Below, one piece after another: positions 7,845 to 16,600 of a DNA stretch of 64,000 bases. Each line of letters opens with the position of its first letter. Position 1 is the stretch's first letter. Origin of the DNA: Verrucomicrobia bacterium LW23 (lineage in GTDB: Bacteria; Verrucomicrobiota; Verrucomicrobiia; Methylacidiphilales; UBA1321); NCBI GenBank assembly GCA_003054695.1, contig QAZA01000039.1, positions 62,001 through 126,000 of the forward strand. Direction: 5' to 3'. Both the position numbers and the translations under genes were made by a program. The notes under the pieces are model-generated. The model was not told the DNA's origin and did not search any database. It worked only from the letters and a program-made list of their open reading frames with translations.

Positions 7845-9320
7845 ATGCCTTATCTCGCACCTGAGATCATCCTGACGGCCCTGGCCATTGTCCTGCTTCT
7901 CCTCGAAGCTTACGGCGCTATCTCCGCGCGCAGCGTGGGCATCTGGTCGCTGGTCGGTATTGCCGTCGCCATCGTCGTCACCCTCTTTACCGAAGTGGGC
8001 GCCGAGCCCATGTACTTCTGGACCGACCCGAACGCCGCCGAAGGCACCGCCGGCAAGGGCCTCTACATGTGGGACGCCACCGCGCGCTTCTACAAGCTCT
8101 TCTTCCTGGGCACCACCGGCCTGGTGATCTGGATGAGCATGGAGAGCGCCGCGCAGCCCGTCGGGCCCAAAACGCAGCCCATCCGTGCCGAATTTTACAT
8201 CCTGCCTCTGTTCGTAGCCGCCGGCATGTGCCTGCTGGCCTCCGCCGCGGACTTTATGGTGCTGTTCGTCTCGCTGGAGCTGGTCACCATCACCTTCTAC
8301 ATCCTCGTAGCCTACCAGCGTGAAAGCGCCACCGCGCTGGAAGCCGGCGTCAAGTACCTCATCCTGGGCGGCCTTGCCACGGCGTTTCTCGTCATGGGCA
8401 TTGCCTACGTGGCCGGATTTGCGGGCACGACGAGCTTTGCGGGAATCATCGCCAAGTATAACACGCCGGACCACCTGCCCGTGGCCGTCGCGCTCGGCCT
8501 CCTCATGATCCTTGTGGGCTTCGGCTTCAAGATCGCCTCCGTCCCCTTCCACCTGTGGGCGCCGGACGTATACCAGGGCGCGCCGACGCCAATCACCGCG
8601 TTTCTCTCCGTGGGCTCCAAAGCGGCAGGATTTATTGTACTGGTGCGCGTGCTGAACGAGGCGTTTGGCCCGACGGCCTACGCCACCTGGGGCCCGGCGC
8701 TTACCGCCATCGCTGGCTGCTCGCTCGTGCTGGGCAACTTTGCGGCCATGCATCAGCGCAACATCAAGCGCATGCTCGCCTACTCGGGCGTCGGCCACTC
8801 CGGGTTTATCCTCATGGCGGTGCTGAGCGGCGGCGTCCCTGACGGCCCGGGCATTGCGCAGGCGGGCATGACGGCCGTGGCGGTCTACCTTGCCACCTAT
8901 TTCCTGGCGTCGCTCACCGCGTTCCTGGTCATCACCATTGTTTCCCCCACGCCGGAGGAAGAGTCCATTCGCTCCTACAACGGCCTCTGGCAGCGCTCGC
9001 CGCTGCTGGCCGCTGCGCTGGCCGCGTCGCTCATTTCGCTGGCGGGCATCCCGCCCTTCGCGGGCTTTGTCGGCAAGCTTGGCGCATTTGTAGTGGCGCT
9101 GCAGTTCCATCACTACGGCCTGTTCTTCATCGCGGCGATCTCCGCAGTGGCCGGCCTCTACTACTACCTCGGCGTCGTCAAGGCAATGTTCTGGTCCGAG
9201 CCTCTGGAAGTCACCCCGATCCAGGTCTCCGTACCCACGCAGGTCCTCCTCACCATCCTCATCTTCCTGCTCATCGCCACCGGCTTGTGCATGGAGGTGT
9301 TTGCCTGGCTGGTGCGATAA
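7845..9320 (+). CDS. nuoN: NADH-quinone oxidoreductase subunit N
   Basis: NuoN is the third antiporter-like proton-pumping subunit, next to NuoK in the membrane arm. The 491-residue protein shows the family hallmarks FKIASVPFHLWAPDVYQG, APTPITAFLSVGSKAAGF and IKRMLAYSGVGHSGFILM, with the conserved glutamate in FVSLELVTITFYILVA and the usual 14 or so hydrophobic segments. It starts 3 bp after the nuoM stop and closes the operon. The sequence is intact. Confidence 0.96.
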   Translation: MPYLAPEIILTALAIVLLLLEAYGAISARSVGIWSLVGIAVAIVVTLFTEVGAEPMYFWTDPNAAEGTAGKGLYMWDATARFYKLFFLGTTGLVIWMSMESAAQPVGPKTQPIRAEFYILPLFVAAGMCLLASAADFMVLFVSLELVTITFYILVAYQRESATALEAGVKYLILGGLATAFLVMGIAYVAGFAGTTSFAGIIAKYNTPDHLPVAVALGLLMILVGFGFKIASVPFHLWAPDVYQGAPTPITAFLSVGSKAAGFIVLVRVLNEAFGPTAYATWGPALTAIAGCSLVLGNFAAMHQRNIKRMLAYSGVGHSGFILMAVLSGGVPDGPGIAQAGMTAVAVYLATYFLASLTAFLVITIVSPTPEEESIRSYNGLWQRSPLLAAALAASLISLAGIPPFAGFVGKLGAFVVALQFHHYGLFFIAAISAVAGLYYYLGVVKAMFWSEPLEVTPIQVSVPTQVLLTILIFLLIATGLCMEVFAWLVR

Positions 9321-9370
9321 CCAAAGCGTGGGCGCAGCCAATGCCTCACGCTGTGCGCGATCAAGATTGA

Positions 9371-9601
9371 ATGGCGTGGCACGTGAAGGATAACGTGGCG
9401 ACAGGCGTCGAACCGTTATCGCTCATTGAAGAAGCTCTGAAACGCGATGTGCCGATTGCGTGGATTCGCTCCGACGGGATGGCGTTTGTCCGCTGGAACG
9501 GGCGCTACCTGGATATTTGCCACACCGACGCGATTGAAACGGAAGTAAAAGCATCGCTTTCCCTCCGCGAGAAGCGGGGCAAATCGCTGGAAGCCTTATA
9601 G
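9371..9601 (+). CDS. Small hypothetical protein downstream of nuoN
   Basis: This 76-residue protein matches no family I recognise. It is mixed alpha/beta in composition, with balanced charge, no signal peptide and no membrane segment. Its codon use resembles its neighbours, and it lies 50 bp after nuoN and just before a strong terminator, so it is probably the last gene of the nuo transcript. The ATG at 9371 is the only reasonable start. A chance frame is possible, but the acid/base/aromatic mix (IAWIRSDGMAFVRWNGRYLD) reads like a folded protein. Confidence 0.55.
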   Translation: MAWHVKDNVATGVEPLSLIEEALKRDVPIAWIRSDGMAFVRWNGRYLDICHTDAIETEVKASLSLREKRGKSLEAL

Positions 9602-9641
9602 CGTTCACTCTCCCAACAGAGGCAGGCTGCGCCCAAATAAA

Positions 9642-9698
9642 AACGCGCCGTCGAGGCGCTGCCCCCCGGATGAGGAGGCGGCGCCTCGACGGCGCGTT
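9642..9698. terminator. Perfect 18-bp stem, probable bidirectional terminator
   Basis: Arms AACGCGCCGTCGAGGCGC (9642-9659) and its exact complement (9681-9698) enclose a 21-nt loop. A run of As precedes it (AAATAAAA) and TTGCATTTT follows, giving U-rich tails on both strands. It lies between the nuo transcript (+) and the rplS transcript (-), as expected for a shared terminator. Confidence 0.8.
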
Positions 9699-9744
9699 GC
9701 ATTTTCGGACGGGACGGAGAAGTTCCGGACCCCAGGCCTGAACG

Positions 9745-9809
9745 GCCCGGCGAGCTCATGCGTAGCACCGCCCTTTTAGTTTCGGTGCTGCCAGAGGAGG
9801 TCGCCGGGC
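9745..9809 (-). other. Candidate structured RNA element downstream of rplS
   Basis: A perfect 9-bp outer stem (GCCCGGCGA at 9745-9753 with TCGCCGGGC at 9801-9809) encloses a perfect 7-bp inner hairpin (AGCACCG at 9764-9770 with CGGTGCT at 9783-9789) with a 12-nt A-rich loop on the minus strand (AAACTAAAAGGG). The internal asymmetric loops contain purine-rich CCTCCTCTGG and ACGCATGAGC. It sits between the rplS stop and the terminator at 9642-9698. It lacks the SRP GGAAGCAGC loop, so it is not 4.5S RNA, and I recognise no known class. The strand is inferred from the A-rich loop and position. Confidence 0.4.
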
Positions 9810-9965
9810 AAATGGGGGAGCATTAGCCGGGGCTTGCGCGGGGCGCAGGCGGAAGACGGGGCTCATCGCACAGGCAGTTGCGCTGGGCGAGGGGGGCATC
9901 GGATTGCGATGCGCGGGGGCGTTCGGGCTGATACGGATCTGCAGATCCGATCTGGGCTCAGGCGC

Positions 9966-10346
9966 TTAGGCCTTGGGCTTGACGACTACGCCGCGGCGGG
10001 TGCCGGGCTTTTCCTTTACCAGCAGGGCTTCCTTGCCCTTGCGGCCGCGCAGGTAGAAGAGTTTGGCGCGACGGACGACGCCCATGCGGTCGACTTCGAC
10101 CTTCTCGATGCGGGGGGAGTTGACGGGGAAAACGCGCTCGACGCCTTCGCCGAAGCTGATGCGGCGCACGGTAAAGGTCTCGTTAACGCCGCGGCCTTTG
10201 TGGGCGATAACGACGCCGGTGAAGATCTGCGTACGCTCTTTTTCGCCTTCTTTAACGCGGGTGTGGACTTTGACGGTGTCGCCAACGTTGAACTGCGGCT
10301 GCTCTTTCTTGAGCTGCTCGCCTTCAATCTTTTCGATGAGGTTCAT
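9966..10346 (-). CDS. rplS: 50S ribosomal protein L19
   Basis: L19 is a large-subunit protein at the interface with the 30S subunit. The 126-residue protein contains the family core [32 protein letters not shown] and the C-terminal [17 protein letters not shown]. The ATG at 10344-10346 gives [16 protein letters not shown]; the longer frame upstream is not L19. It follows trmD on the same strand after about 250 bp, which is looser than the usual trmD-rplS spacing and contains a hairpin at 10379-10397 just ahead of the gene. The lysine-rich tail ends [16 protein letters not shown], slightly longer than in E. coli. Confidence 0.97.
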   Translation of the reverse strand: MNLIEKIEGEQLKKEQPQFNVGDTVKVHTRVKEGEKERTQIFTGVVIAHKGRGVNETFTVRRISFGEGVERVFPVNSPRIEKVEVDRMGVVRRAKLFYLRGRKGKEALLVKEKPGTRRGVVVKPKA

Positions 10347-10378
10347 GGGTAATGCTCGGTTGAGGTGAGGGATGTGCT

Positions 10379-10397
10379 CCTGTCCTCTGAGGACAGG
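10379..10397 (-). promoter_or_regulatory. Hairpin in the rplS leader
   Basis: CCTGTCCT-CTG-AGGACAGG is a perfect 8-bp stem with a 3-nt loop, 32 bp upstream of the rplS start. It could be a leader for autoregulation by L19 or an attenuator between trmD and rplS. There is no T-run directly after it. Its role is an inference from position. Confidence 0.4.
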
Positions 10398-10597
10398 TTT
10401 ACCCGCCATCAGACAAAGCTCCGCTCGCTGCAAACGCGCCCGCCCGCTTGGGTTAGGACGACGCCTGCCGCCGCGGTAACATGCTGGGCGGGAAGGGCTT
10501 AAGCCAAACGCTGCGCAAAGGCAGTATTTGGGGGAAGGGGAAGCCTAGGCTGTCCGTCCACAAAAAGCCAGCACGTAATCACCCCAAGTTGCACTTT

Positions 10598-11488
10598 TTA
10601 CGCAACGGGCGGGGCCGGTGGCAGCAAATCGCTGCGGTTGCGGCGGGTGCGCTCCGCCGCCTGGGCGCGGCGCCAGCGGGCGATTTCGGCGTGGTTGCCG
10701 TCCAGCAGCACGCGGGGGACGACGCTGCCGCGGAAGTCCTCGGGGCGGGTGTACTGGGGCCACTCGACGATGTGTCCGGAGCTTTCGCCGCCCTCGCCGT
10801 CGCTGCCGCCGCCGCCGTCTGCGGGGTCGAAGGAGAACGACTCGCTCTCAGTGCTCTCCGCGTTGCCCACGGCGTTGGGAATGAGGCGCACCACGGCATC
10901 GATGACGACCAGCGCGGGCAGGGCGCCGTTGGTCAGTACGTAGTTGCCGATGGAGATTTCCTCGTCTGCGAGCGCCTCGCGCACCCGTTCGTCCACGCCT
11001 TCGTAGTGGCCGCAGATAAAGATGAGGCGATCCACCTTGCTCCACTCGCGCGCCATGGCCTGGTTAAACAGCTTGCCGCCGGCGGAGAAGAGGATGGTTC
11101 TGGTGACGGGCGTGGGCGTGGGCGTCGGCTCGGACGCCTTCACGGTGCCAGTCGCTGTAACTCCTTCGCCTTCAACGGAATCAACGGGCGTTTCGGCCGC
11201 CGCTTCCGCGCTGGTACCCACGTCCACACCCGCGCCCGGTTCGGCGGTGTCGCTCCCCATCGCCTTCACGGCCTCGTAGGCGCGGAAGAGCGGCTCGCAT
11301 TTGAGCAGCATGCCGGGGCCGCCGCCGAACGGGCGGTCGTCCACGGTGCGGTGTTTGTCCAGGGCGTAATCGCGGAGCTGGTGCAGGTGCACGTGGACAA
11401 GCCCTTTCTTTTGCGCGCGCTTCAGGATGCTGCAGTCCAGCCCGCCGCGCAGGATCTCCGGGAACAGAGTGATGACATCAATGCGCAT
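10598..11488 (-). CDS. trmD: tRNA (guanine-N1)-methyltransferase with low-complexity insertions
   Basis: TrmD methylates G37 of tRNAs using S-adenosylmethionine and prevents +1 frameshifting. The core motifs are present: MRIDVITLFPEIL at the N-terminus, DDRPFGGGPGMLL, ICGHYEGVDERV and ISIGNYVLTNGALPALVVIDAVVRLIP of the SPOUT trefoil knot, then PQYTRPEDF. At 296 residues it is clearly longer than the usual 225-255. About 50 residues rich in Ala, Glu, Thr and Pro are inserted between GMLLKCEPLFRAYEAVKAM and RTILFSAGG, and a glycine/serine-rich stretch lengthens the flexible linker before YTRPEDF that normally orders on tRNA binding. The ATG at 11486-11488 gives the canonical N-terminus. It follows khpA after 55 bp; the usual partners rpsP and rimM are absent. 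Confidence 0.93.
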   Translation of the reverse strand: MRIDVITLFPEILRGGLDCSILKRAQKKGLVHVHLHQLRDYALDKHRTVDDRPFGGGPGMLLKCEPLFRAYEAVKAMGSDTAEPGAGVDVGTSAEAAAETPVDSVEGEGVTATGTVKASEPTPTPTPVTRTILFSAGGKLFNQAMAREWSKVDRLIFICGHYEGVDERVREALADEEISIGNYVLTNGALPALVVIDAVVRLIPNAVGNAESTESESFSFDPADGGGGSDGEGGESSGHIVEWPQYTRPEDFRGSVVPRVLLDGNHAEIARWRRAQAAERTRRNRSDLLPPAPPVA

Positions 11489-11543
11489 GGCGTGAGTCAT
11501 GAGAGGGGATGGCGGCTGCCGAACCGCACGGTGCGGCACGGCC

Positions 11544-11819
11544 TCAGGCCTGTGCAGGCACAACCTCGGGCGAAGGCGCGGGCCCGGTGGACTCGAAAAT
11601 GGCGACCACCACCCGTGTGTCCGTACGCGCGCCGGCGGCGCTTAGGAGGCTACGGATGGCGCTGATGGTGCGGCCGTGCTTGCCTATCACCTTGCCTACG
11701 TCGTCGGCGTGCAGGGCCACGCGGTAGGTTACGGTTTTGCCGTCGGCGGTTTCGGTGATATCAACATCGTCGCGGTGCTCCACCAGGCGTTGAATGGCAA
11801 ACTCGAGAAAATGGCGCAT
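11544..11819 (-). CDS. khpA: KH-domain RNA-binding protein (KhpA family)
   Basis: KhpA-type proteins are small single-KH-domain RNA binders that work with KhpB/Jag in other bacteria. The 91-residue protein has the KH signature GKVIGKHGRTISAIRSLL, with the GxxG loop GKHG, preceded by a beta strand (VTYRVALHADDVG). The position directly upstream of trmD and rplS on the same strand matches the common rpsP-khpA-rimM-trmD-rplS order, with rpsP and rimM missing here. The last 15 residues (STGPAPSPEVVPAQA) are a disordered tail. The start is the ATG at 11817-11819. Confidence 0.9.
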   Translation of the reverse strand: MRHFLEFAIQRLVEHRDDVDITETADGKTVTYRVALHADDVGKVIGKHGRTISAIRSLLSAAGARTDTRVVVAIFESTGPAPSPEVVPAQA

Positions 11820-11942
11820 GATCAGCGGCTACGATACATGCTGCTGCGTGCGATGCCAATGGCTTTTGCATCGCGCCCGGCATTGCGCGTTGCGGAAGCC
11901 GCTGTCCGGCAAGCGGATCGGTCGTCACAATTGCTTGCCAAT

Positions 11943-11970
11943 GTTCCAGTGAACATTTCAAAGCGCTTTG
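11943..11970. promoter_or_regulatory. Two adjacent palindromes, LacI-type operator candidate
   Basis: GTTC-CAGT-GAAC (11943-11954) is followed five bases later by CAAAGCGCTTTG (11959-11970), a perfect palindrome with a central CG. The second resembles LacI/GalR-family operators such as catabolite-responsive elements. They lie 30-60 bp before the start of the gene at 12002 and in the divergent region shared with khpA. A LacI-family regulator is an inference; none is encoded in the window. Confidence 0.45.
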
Positions 11971-12001
11971 CTTTACGTGCTTTCTGCGCGATGCTTGCGA
12001 C

Positions 12002-13387
12002 ATGAACAACGGTCTTCCAGTGAATTTCTCCGGCGTGGTTCCCAGCCTGGCGCAGGTCGCCGACTTTGGGCCGCCCCGCAGCGAGGTGGGTGTCGGCTGC
12101 CTGATGCCCTGGCAGGGCAAACTTTATGTGCTCAATTATGTCTCGCACCGCAAGAAGACGGGCACGGGCACCGGGCTTCGCGTTATCGAGCCCGATTTCT
12201 CCATGTCCGTACACCCGGCGGCGGTGGATGGTACCTACGCCAACCGCTACGTGCATGACGGCTCCTCCCAAATGATCATCGGGCCGCACGTGGTGGACGT
12301 AAACCACAACGTGCGAACGGTTAAGGAGCTGACGGAGATCCGCCTCTGCGGCACCTCCCGTCACCTCACAGACCCAAAAAACATGGTCTACATGCTGGGC
12401 ATGGAAGGCGAGTTTTTTGAGCTGAATGTGCATACGCTGGAGGTGAAACTGCTGTTCGACCTCACCAAAACCCTCAATACCCCCGGCGAAGGCAGCTGCC
12501 ACTTTAAGGATTGCTACACCAACCTCGGCAAGGTCGTCGTGACGAATAACGACTACTCGGAGCCTGACTTCCTCGGCAAAACGCGCGAGGGTACGCTGGC
12601 GGAGTACGACGGCGAGAAGTGGACGATTATCGAGAACAAGCCGTTTGTGGGCAGCGGCGGCCTGGGCTGGTTTGGCAAAACGATCTTCGCCATAGGCTGG
12701 GATCGCGCCAGCGCCATCCTCAAGGTGTTTACCAAGGACGACGCGAAGTGGACGACCTACCGCCTGCCGAAGGCCTCGCACTGCTGGGATCACAAGTGGC
12801 AGGCCGAGTGGCCCCGCATCCGGAGCGTGGAGCACGAGCGCCTGCTGATGGACCACCACGGCATGTTTTACGAGCTCTCCCCGTGGGCCTATGGCAACCG
12901 CGTGTGGGGTATCCGCCCCATCTCCACCCACCTGTGGGTGCATGGCGATTTTTGCACATGGAAGGGCATGCTGGTTATCGGCAGCGATAACGCCAGCCAC
13001 GAAGGCGGCGGCAACGAGCTGTGCGCCGAGCCGCAAAGCGGCATCTGGTTTGGCCGCACCGACGACCTGTGGAAGCTGGGCAAACCCAAAGGCTGGGGCG
13101 GCCCCTGGTGGGAGGATGACGTAAAAGCCAACGAGCCGAGCGACCCCTTCCTGATGACCGGCTTTGACAAGAAAGTGGTGCACCTGAGCCACAAGGCCGC
13201 CACCCCCGTCAGCTTCGTTATCGAAGTGGACTTCCTCGGCCACGGCATCTTTAAAAAGTACGCCACGGTGGAAGTGCCCGCGGATGGCTACGTGCCGCAC
13301 GTCTTCCCCGAGGGCTTCAGCGCCCACTGGGTCCGCGTGGTCGCCTCCGCGGATTGCAACGCCACGGCGCAGTTCCACTACACGTAA
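12002..13387 (+). CDS. Conserved-looking hypothetical protein, possible beta-propeller
   Basis: This 461-residue protein is not one I can assign. It has no signal peptide or membrane segment. The sequence alternates short beta-like strands rich in W, G and D (LYVLNYVSH, GTLAEYDGEKWTII, FAIGWDRASAILKVFTK, GIRPISTHLWVHGDF), as in propeller or glycan-binding folds. Unusual clustered His, Trp and Cys residues occur at SHCWDHKWQAEWPRI and in HGDFCTWKGMLVIGSDN. The last 80 residues (VEVPADGYVPHVFPEGF, WVRVVASADCNATAQF) look like a beta-sandwich seen at the end of sugar-related proteins. Paired palindromes upstream suggest control by a LacI-type regulator, hinting at carbohydrate metabolism. The start ATG at 12002 is the first in frame. 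Confidence 0.75.
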   Translation: MNNGLPVNFSGVVPSLAQVADFGPPRSEVGVGCLMPWQGKLYVLNYVSHRKKTGTGTGLRVIEPDFSMSVHPAAVDGTYANRYVHDGSSQMIIGPHVVDVNHNVRTVKELTEIRLCGTSRHLTDPKNMVYMLGMEGEFFELNVHTLEVKLLFDLTKTLNTPGEGSCHFKDCYTNLGKVVVTNNDYSEPDFLGKTREGTLAEYDGEKWTIIENKPFVGSGGLGWFGKTIFAIGWDRASAILKVFTKDDAKWTTYRLPKASHCWDHKWQAEWPRIRSVEHERLLMDHHGMFYELSPWAYGNRVWGIRPISTHLWVHGDFCTWKGMLVIGSDNASHEGGGNELCAEPQSGIWFGRTDDLWKLGKPKGWGGPWWEDDVKANEPSDPFLMTGFDKKVVHLSHKAATPVSFVIEVDFLGHGIFKKYATVEVPADGYVPHVFPEGFSAHWVRVVASADCNATAQFHYT

Positions 13388-13470
13388 GGGTGGGAAGACA
13401 GGTTGCCTGCGCACAAGTAGTCGCAGGGAATCTGGAATCCAAAGCGCCACAGGCGCCACATCGACCAGGC

Positions 13471-13502
13471 CAGGGTTCCCCGAGTTTGACGAGGGAACCC
13501 TG
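13471..13502. terminator. AGGGTTCCC hairpin after the 12002 gene
   Basis: CAGGGTTCCC (13471-13480) pairs perfectly with GGGAACCCTG (13493-13502) around a 12-nt loop. It lies 84 bp after the stop and could end that transcript, although no T-run follows. The same CAGGGTT/AACCCTG stem occurs twice at 43.35-43.51 kb, so it is also a dispersed repeat. Confidence 0.45.
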
Positions 13503-13530
13503 CCGCCTTCAACTGCCCGGGCTGGGCGGG

Positions 13531-13647
13531 CCCTTTGTGTCTTGGTGTCTTCGTGGTTAATCCCTCCCCGATTCCCGAATCCGCAACGCGGCGCCAGGAG
13601 GACGAGGAGGAGATTTTAAACCACAAAGACACGAAGACTCAAAGGGA
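13531..13647. repeat. Inside-out pair of TTAACCAC-type repeat arms
   Basis: Two arms of about 30 bp face away from each other. The left (13531-13560) ends ...CTTCGTGGTTAA and the right (13614-13647) begins TTTTAAACCACAAAGAC. They are about 53 bp apart and built of iterated GACAC(G/A)AAG-type units. The orientation is opposite to the nested palindromes at 32.2 and 45.2 kb, where the TTAACC ends are outermost. It lies between two convergent genes. Confidence 0.7.
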
Positions 13648-13692
13648 CGGAGGGGATGGAGGCATTCGCGTGGTGGGATGGAGGAAAGTGAC

Positions 13693-16600
13693 CTACTTTT
13701 CCTTGCCAATCCCGGCCGGCGTCCCTGCTGGTACGATCTCCACCGGACCCCAGTGTTGCGGATAGAGCCGTGCTTCGGTCGGCACGTCGTCGGTCATGGT
13801 GGTCTCCGCCGTGTTGGGGGTGAAGTAGTAGTTGCGGCTGGTGGCCTGGAGGCCGCGCCCTCCGTCGCCGGAGAGGCGCACTTCGATATCCCCGCGCACA
13901 GTGGTGCCGGACTTCAGCTCCAGCTCGCGATCGAGGAACGCGCGTGGCACGGCAAAGGTGGCCGTGTAGCCGGGGCCGACCACGCTTGTGCCGCCGCCCG
14001 CCGCGTCGTCGCCGGGCGCCGAGCGCGTGAGCTCAACCCTGGCGCCTGGCACCTCGTCCACAAACACAAACTGCACGCGCCCGGCGCTTGGCGTGTAATA
14101 CTCAAAAGGCTTTGCTGCCGAGGGAGTTGCGGCGGGCGACGACGCGGTTCCGGGCACAGCTTTCATCGCAATAAGGCGCGGCTTTCCGCCAATCATCGCG
14201 GCCATCAGGCGGATGTCCCCGGCCACAGGAGCCTTGTCTTTTGCTTTGGCCTCGTTGCGCACCGGCCCCAGCACGATGCCCGCGGTATCGCCGCCCTTGA
14301 AGGCGAGCTGTACCTCGCCAGCGCCATTCTGCAGGGGCGATTCATCCGCCACCTGAATGCGCGCGTAGAGAAACTCCTGATCCAGAGCCAATTGCGCGCG
14401 CGCCAGCGGCTTGCCGTTGCGCTTTAGCTCCGCTGTGGGGATTCCCCGCCACATGGCGTTATCTCGCGCCGCATTTTCCTTCAGCTCAACTACTTGCAGC
14501 GGTTTAACCGGTGCAGCCCCGGCCATCGGGTGGCCTTCGGGCAGATCGTAAAACTTATCCAGCCTGACCTCGCCCGTCAGTCGCGTCTCCCGCTCCACCA
14601 CGCCCTGGCTGAAGCCGCGCACCTGGTAGGCCATGCCGGTGGAGTAGGCCCACAGCTCGCCCGTCTCCGCAAAAAAGGCCACGCGCCCGCCGGAGGTTTC
14701 GCCGCCAAACGTGTAGGGGCCGGGCTGCGTTACGTCGCCGGGGTTATTCATCAGCGCATCCACAAAAAAGCCGTCGGTGGTGTAAAAGTAGATCTGCCCC
14801 CACTCGCTGCCGGCTGCCACGTAGCGGTCGTTCACCAGCCCGGCCAGATTCCAGTGGTGGTACATCTCACCCGGGCGAGCGCCGGCGGTGGCTTTGCGGC
14901 CGGCCATCCACACCAGGTTGCCCGCGGCATCGTACCGCGCAAACTTGATGACGTTGAAGCTGGACGTGTGGCCCATGCCCTCCTTCATCCGGGTGGCGAT
15001 GGCCGGCGTCGGGTAGTCGAACGGCCCGCCGCTGGTGCCGTCCACACGCGTGTTGAACGCCGTGTAGATATGCCCGGCGCTGTCGCGCCGCACGCCCAGA
15101 ATGCCCTGCCGGTACGTGGTATGCATCTGCTTCGCGCCGGGCAGCACCTCCCGCACCAGCAGCCGCGCGCCCGCCATGTTCCACCGCACCGAGCCGTCCG
15201 CTGCGAACGCATCCTTTTCCGCCGCAGGTATGTGCAGAATGCAATTGCTGCTCGTGGAGAAAAGCAGGTCGCCCTTGGGTTCCATATAAACACTTGCAGT
15301 TGTGTGCGATACAACGGGAAAGGGTTGCCCGTCCGCCAGGTCCTTCAGCACCGATTCCTCGCTCTCCTGCACACGGCCGTCGCCGTTCTGGTCTACCCAC
15401 ACCTTCAAGTGGTTGATCTTGAGCGGGTTATCCTTGGCCGTTGCGGAAAATGCCGTAAACGTGGCCACCGGGCGCATCGTCTCGTCGTCGTTGAGCACCA
15501 TCACCGCATGCTCGCGGGCGTCGCGCACCAGATACAGCCGGCCGTTGGCCGCGCGCAGCGTCTGCGGCTGCGGGATGCCCCCCTCCATGTCCGGAATCTG
15601 CGGGAAGCCGGCCATCCGGCTCTCCCAGTACGCATCCGGCAGCCCCGGTTGATCCGGCCCGGAGCCCAGCCGTGCGCGGCCGATGGCATGCGAGTTCATG
15701 TAAAACACGTGCCGCGGATCCTCCGGCATCGGCCACGTGGAGTTCCAGTACACGCCCGGCCCAAACCACCGCTTCTCCAGCTTCTCCGTAAAGCGCGGCT
15801 GCTCGCTGCCCCCTTCGTTCATCTGCAAGCTAAAGCGGGAGAAGACTTTAGGCGGCGCGGCCTCCGGCACCACCAGGCATCCTTTCGCGTCCATCGCCAA
15901 CCCCGCGGGCATGAGAAGCGCCGCCCCGTTGTACCGCCCCTGCCACGGCCGGCCGCCCTTGGTGCCGATGGCGCCGACCTCCCGGCCGCTTTGAGCGTCA
16001 AACACCTTAACCTGTTGCGCAGCACCGAGATTGGAGACAAAAATGTGTTGGGGCCGGGGAGCGGAACCGGAGCTGTGACCGCCCTTTAGCGGCGCCGGAA
16101 CGTCCAGCGCAATCCCAAACGGCGCATCCAGCACGGCCTTGCCGGAGATGACCGCTTTCCCTTCTCCCTGCCCGCCGGCAAAGCACAGTACTTCCGCAAC
16201 TCCTTCCCTTCCAGGTACATAGCTTACCGCGTACAGATCCCCTGAGCCCGGCGCCACGGCCAGCCCGCGTGGCCCGCGCACCTTCAGCTCCGCCGCGTTT
16301 GCACCGCCCTCACGCGCTTTGCCCGTCGCGGCGTCCAGCACCAGCACTTTGTCCGCGCTGTACACGGAGAGATAGAGCGTGCCGCCATCGCGGGGCGAGT
16401 AGGCCAGGCCCACCGGATCGGGCTGCAACACGGGCGGCAGATCGCTCGCCTCGTCTTCCTCAATGCCCACGTAGAGCTTCGGCGCAATGCCGTCGCTGCG
16501 ACTACGCGTAAACGACGTCGGCGGGTAATCCTTGCCGGCCGAGAACGAGGCCGGCGTGGTCAGGCACGGCACCACCGCGGGGGTATCCGTTCTGGAGACG

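Noticed and set aside
6696-9341. Minus-strand open frame of 881 codons opposite nuoM and nuoN
   Set aside because: Same shadow effect from high GC third positions; composition is biased to R, H, E, G with no hydrophobic core.
9735-9830. Considered 4.5S SRP RNA for the structured element after rplS
   Set aside because: The conserved GGAAGCAGC loop is missing on both strands, although a CAGG...GTCCGGAA-like string is present.
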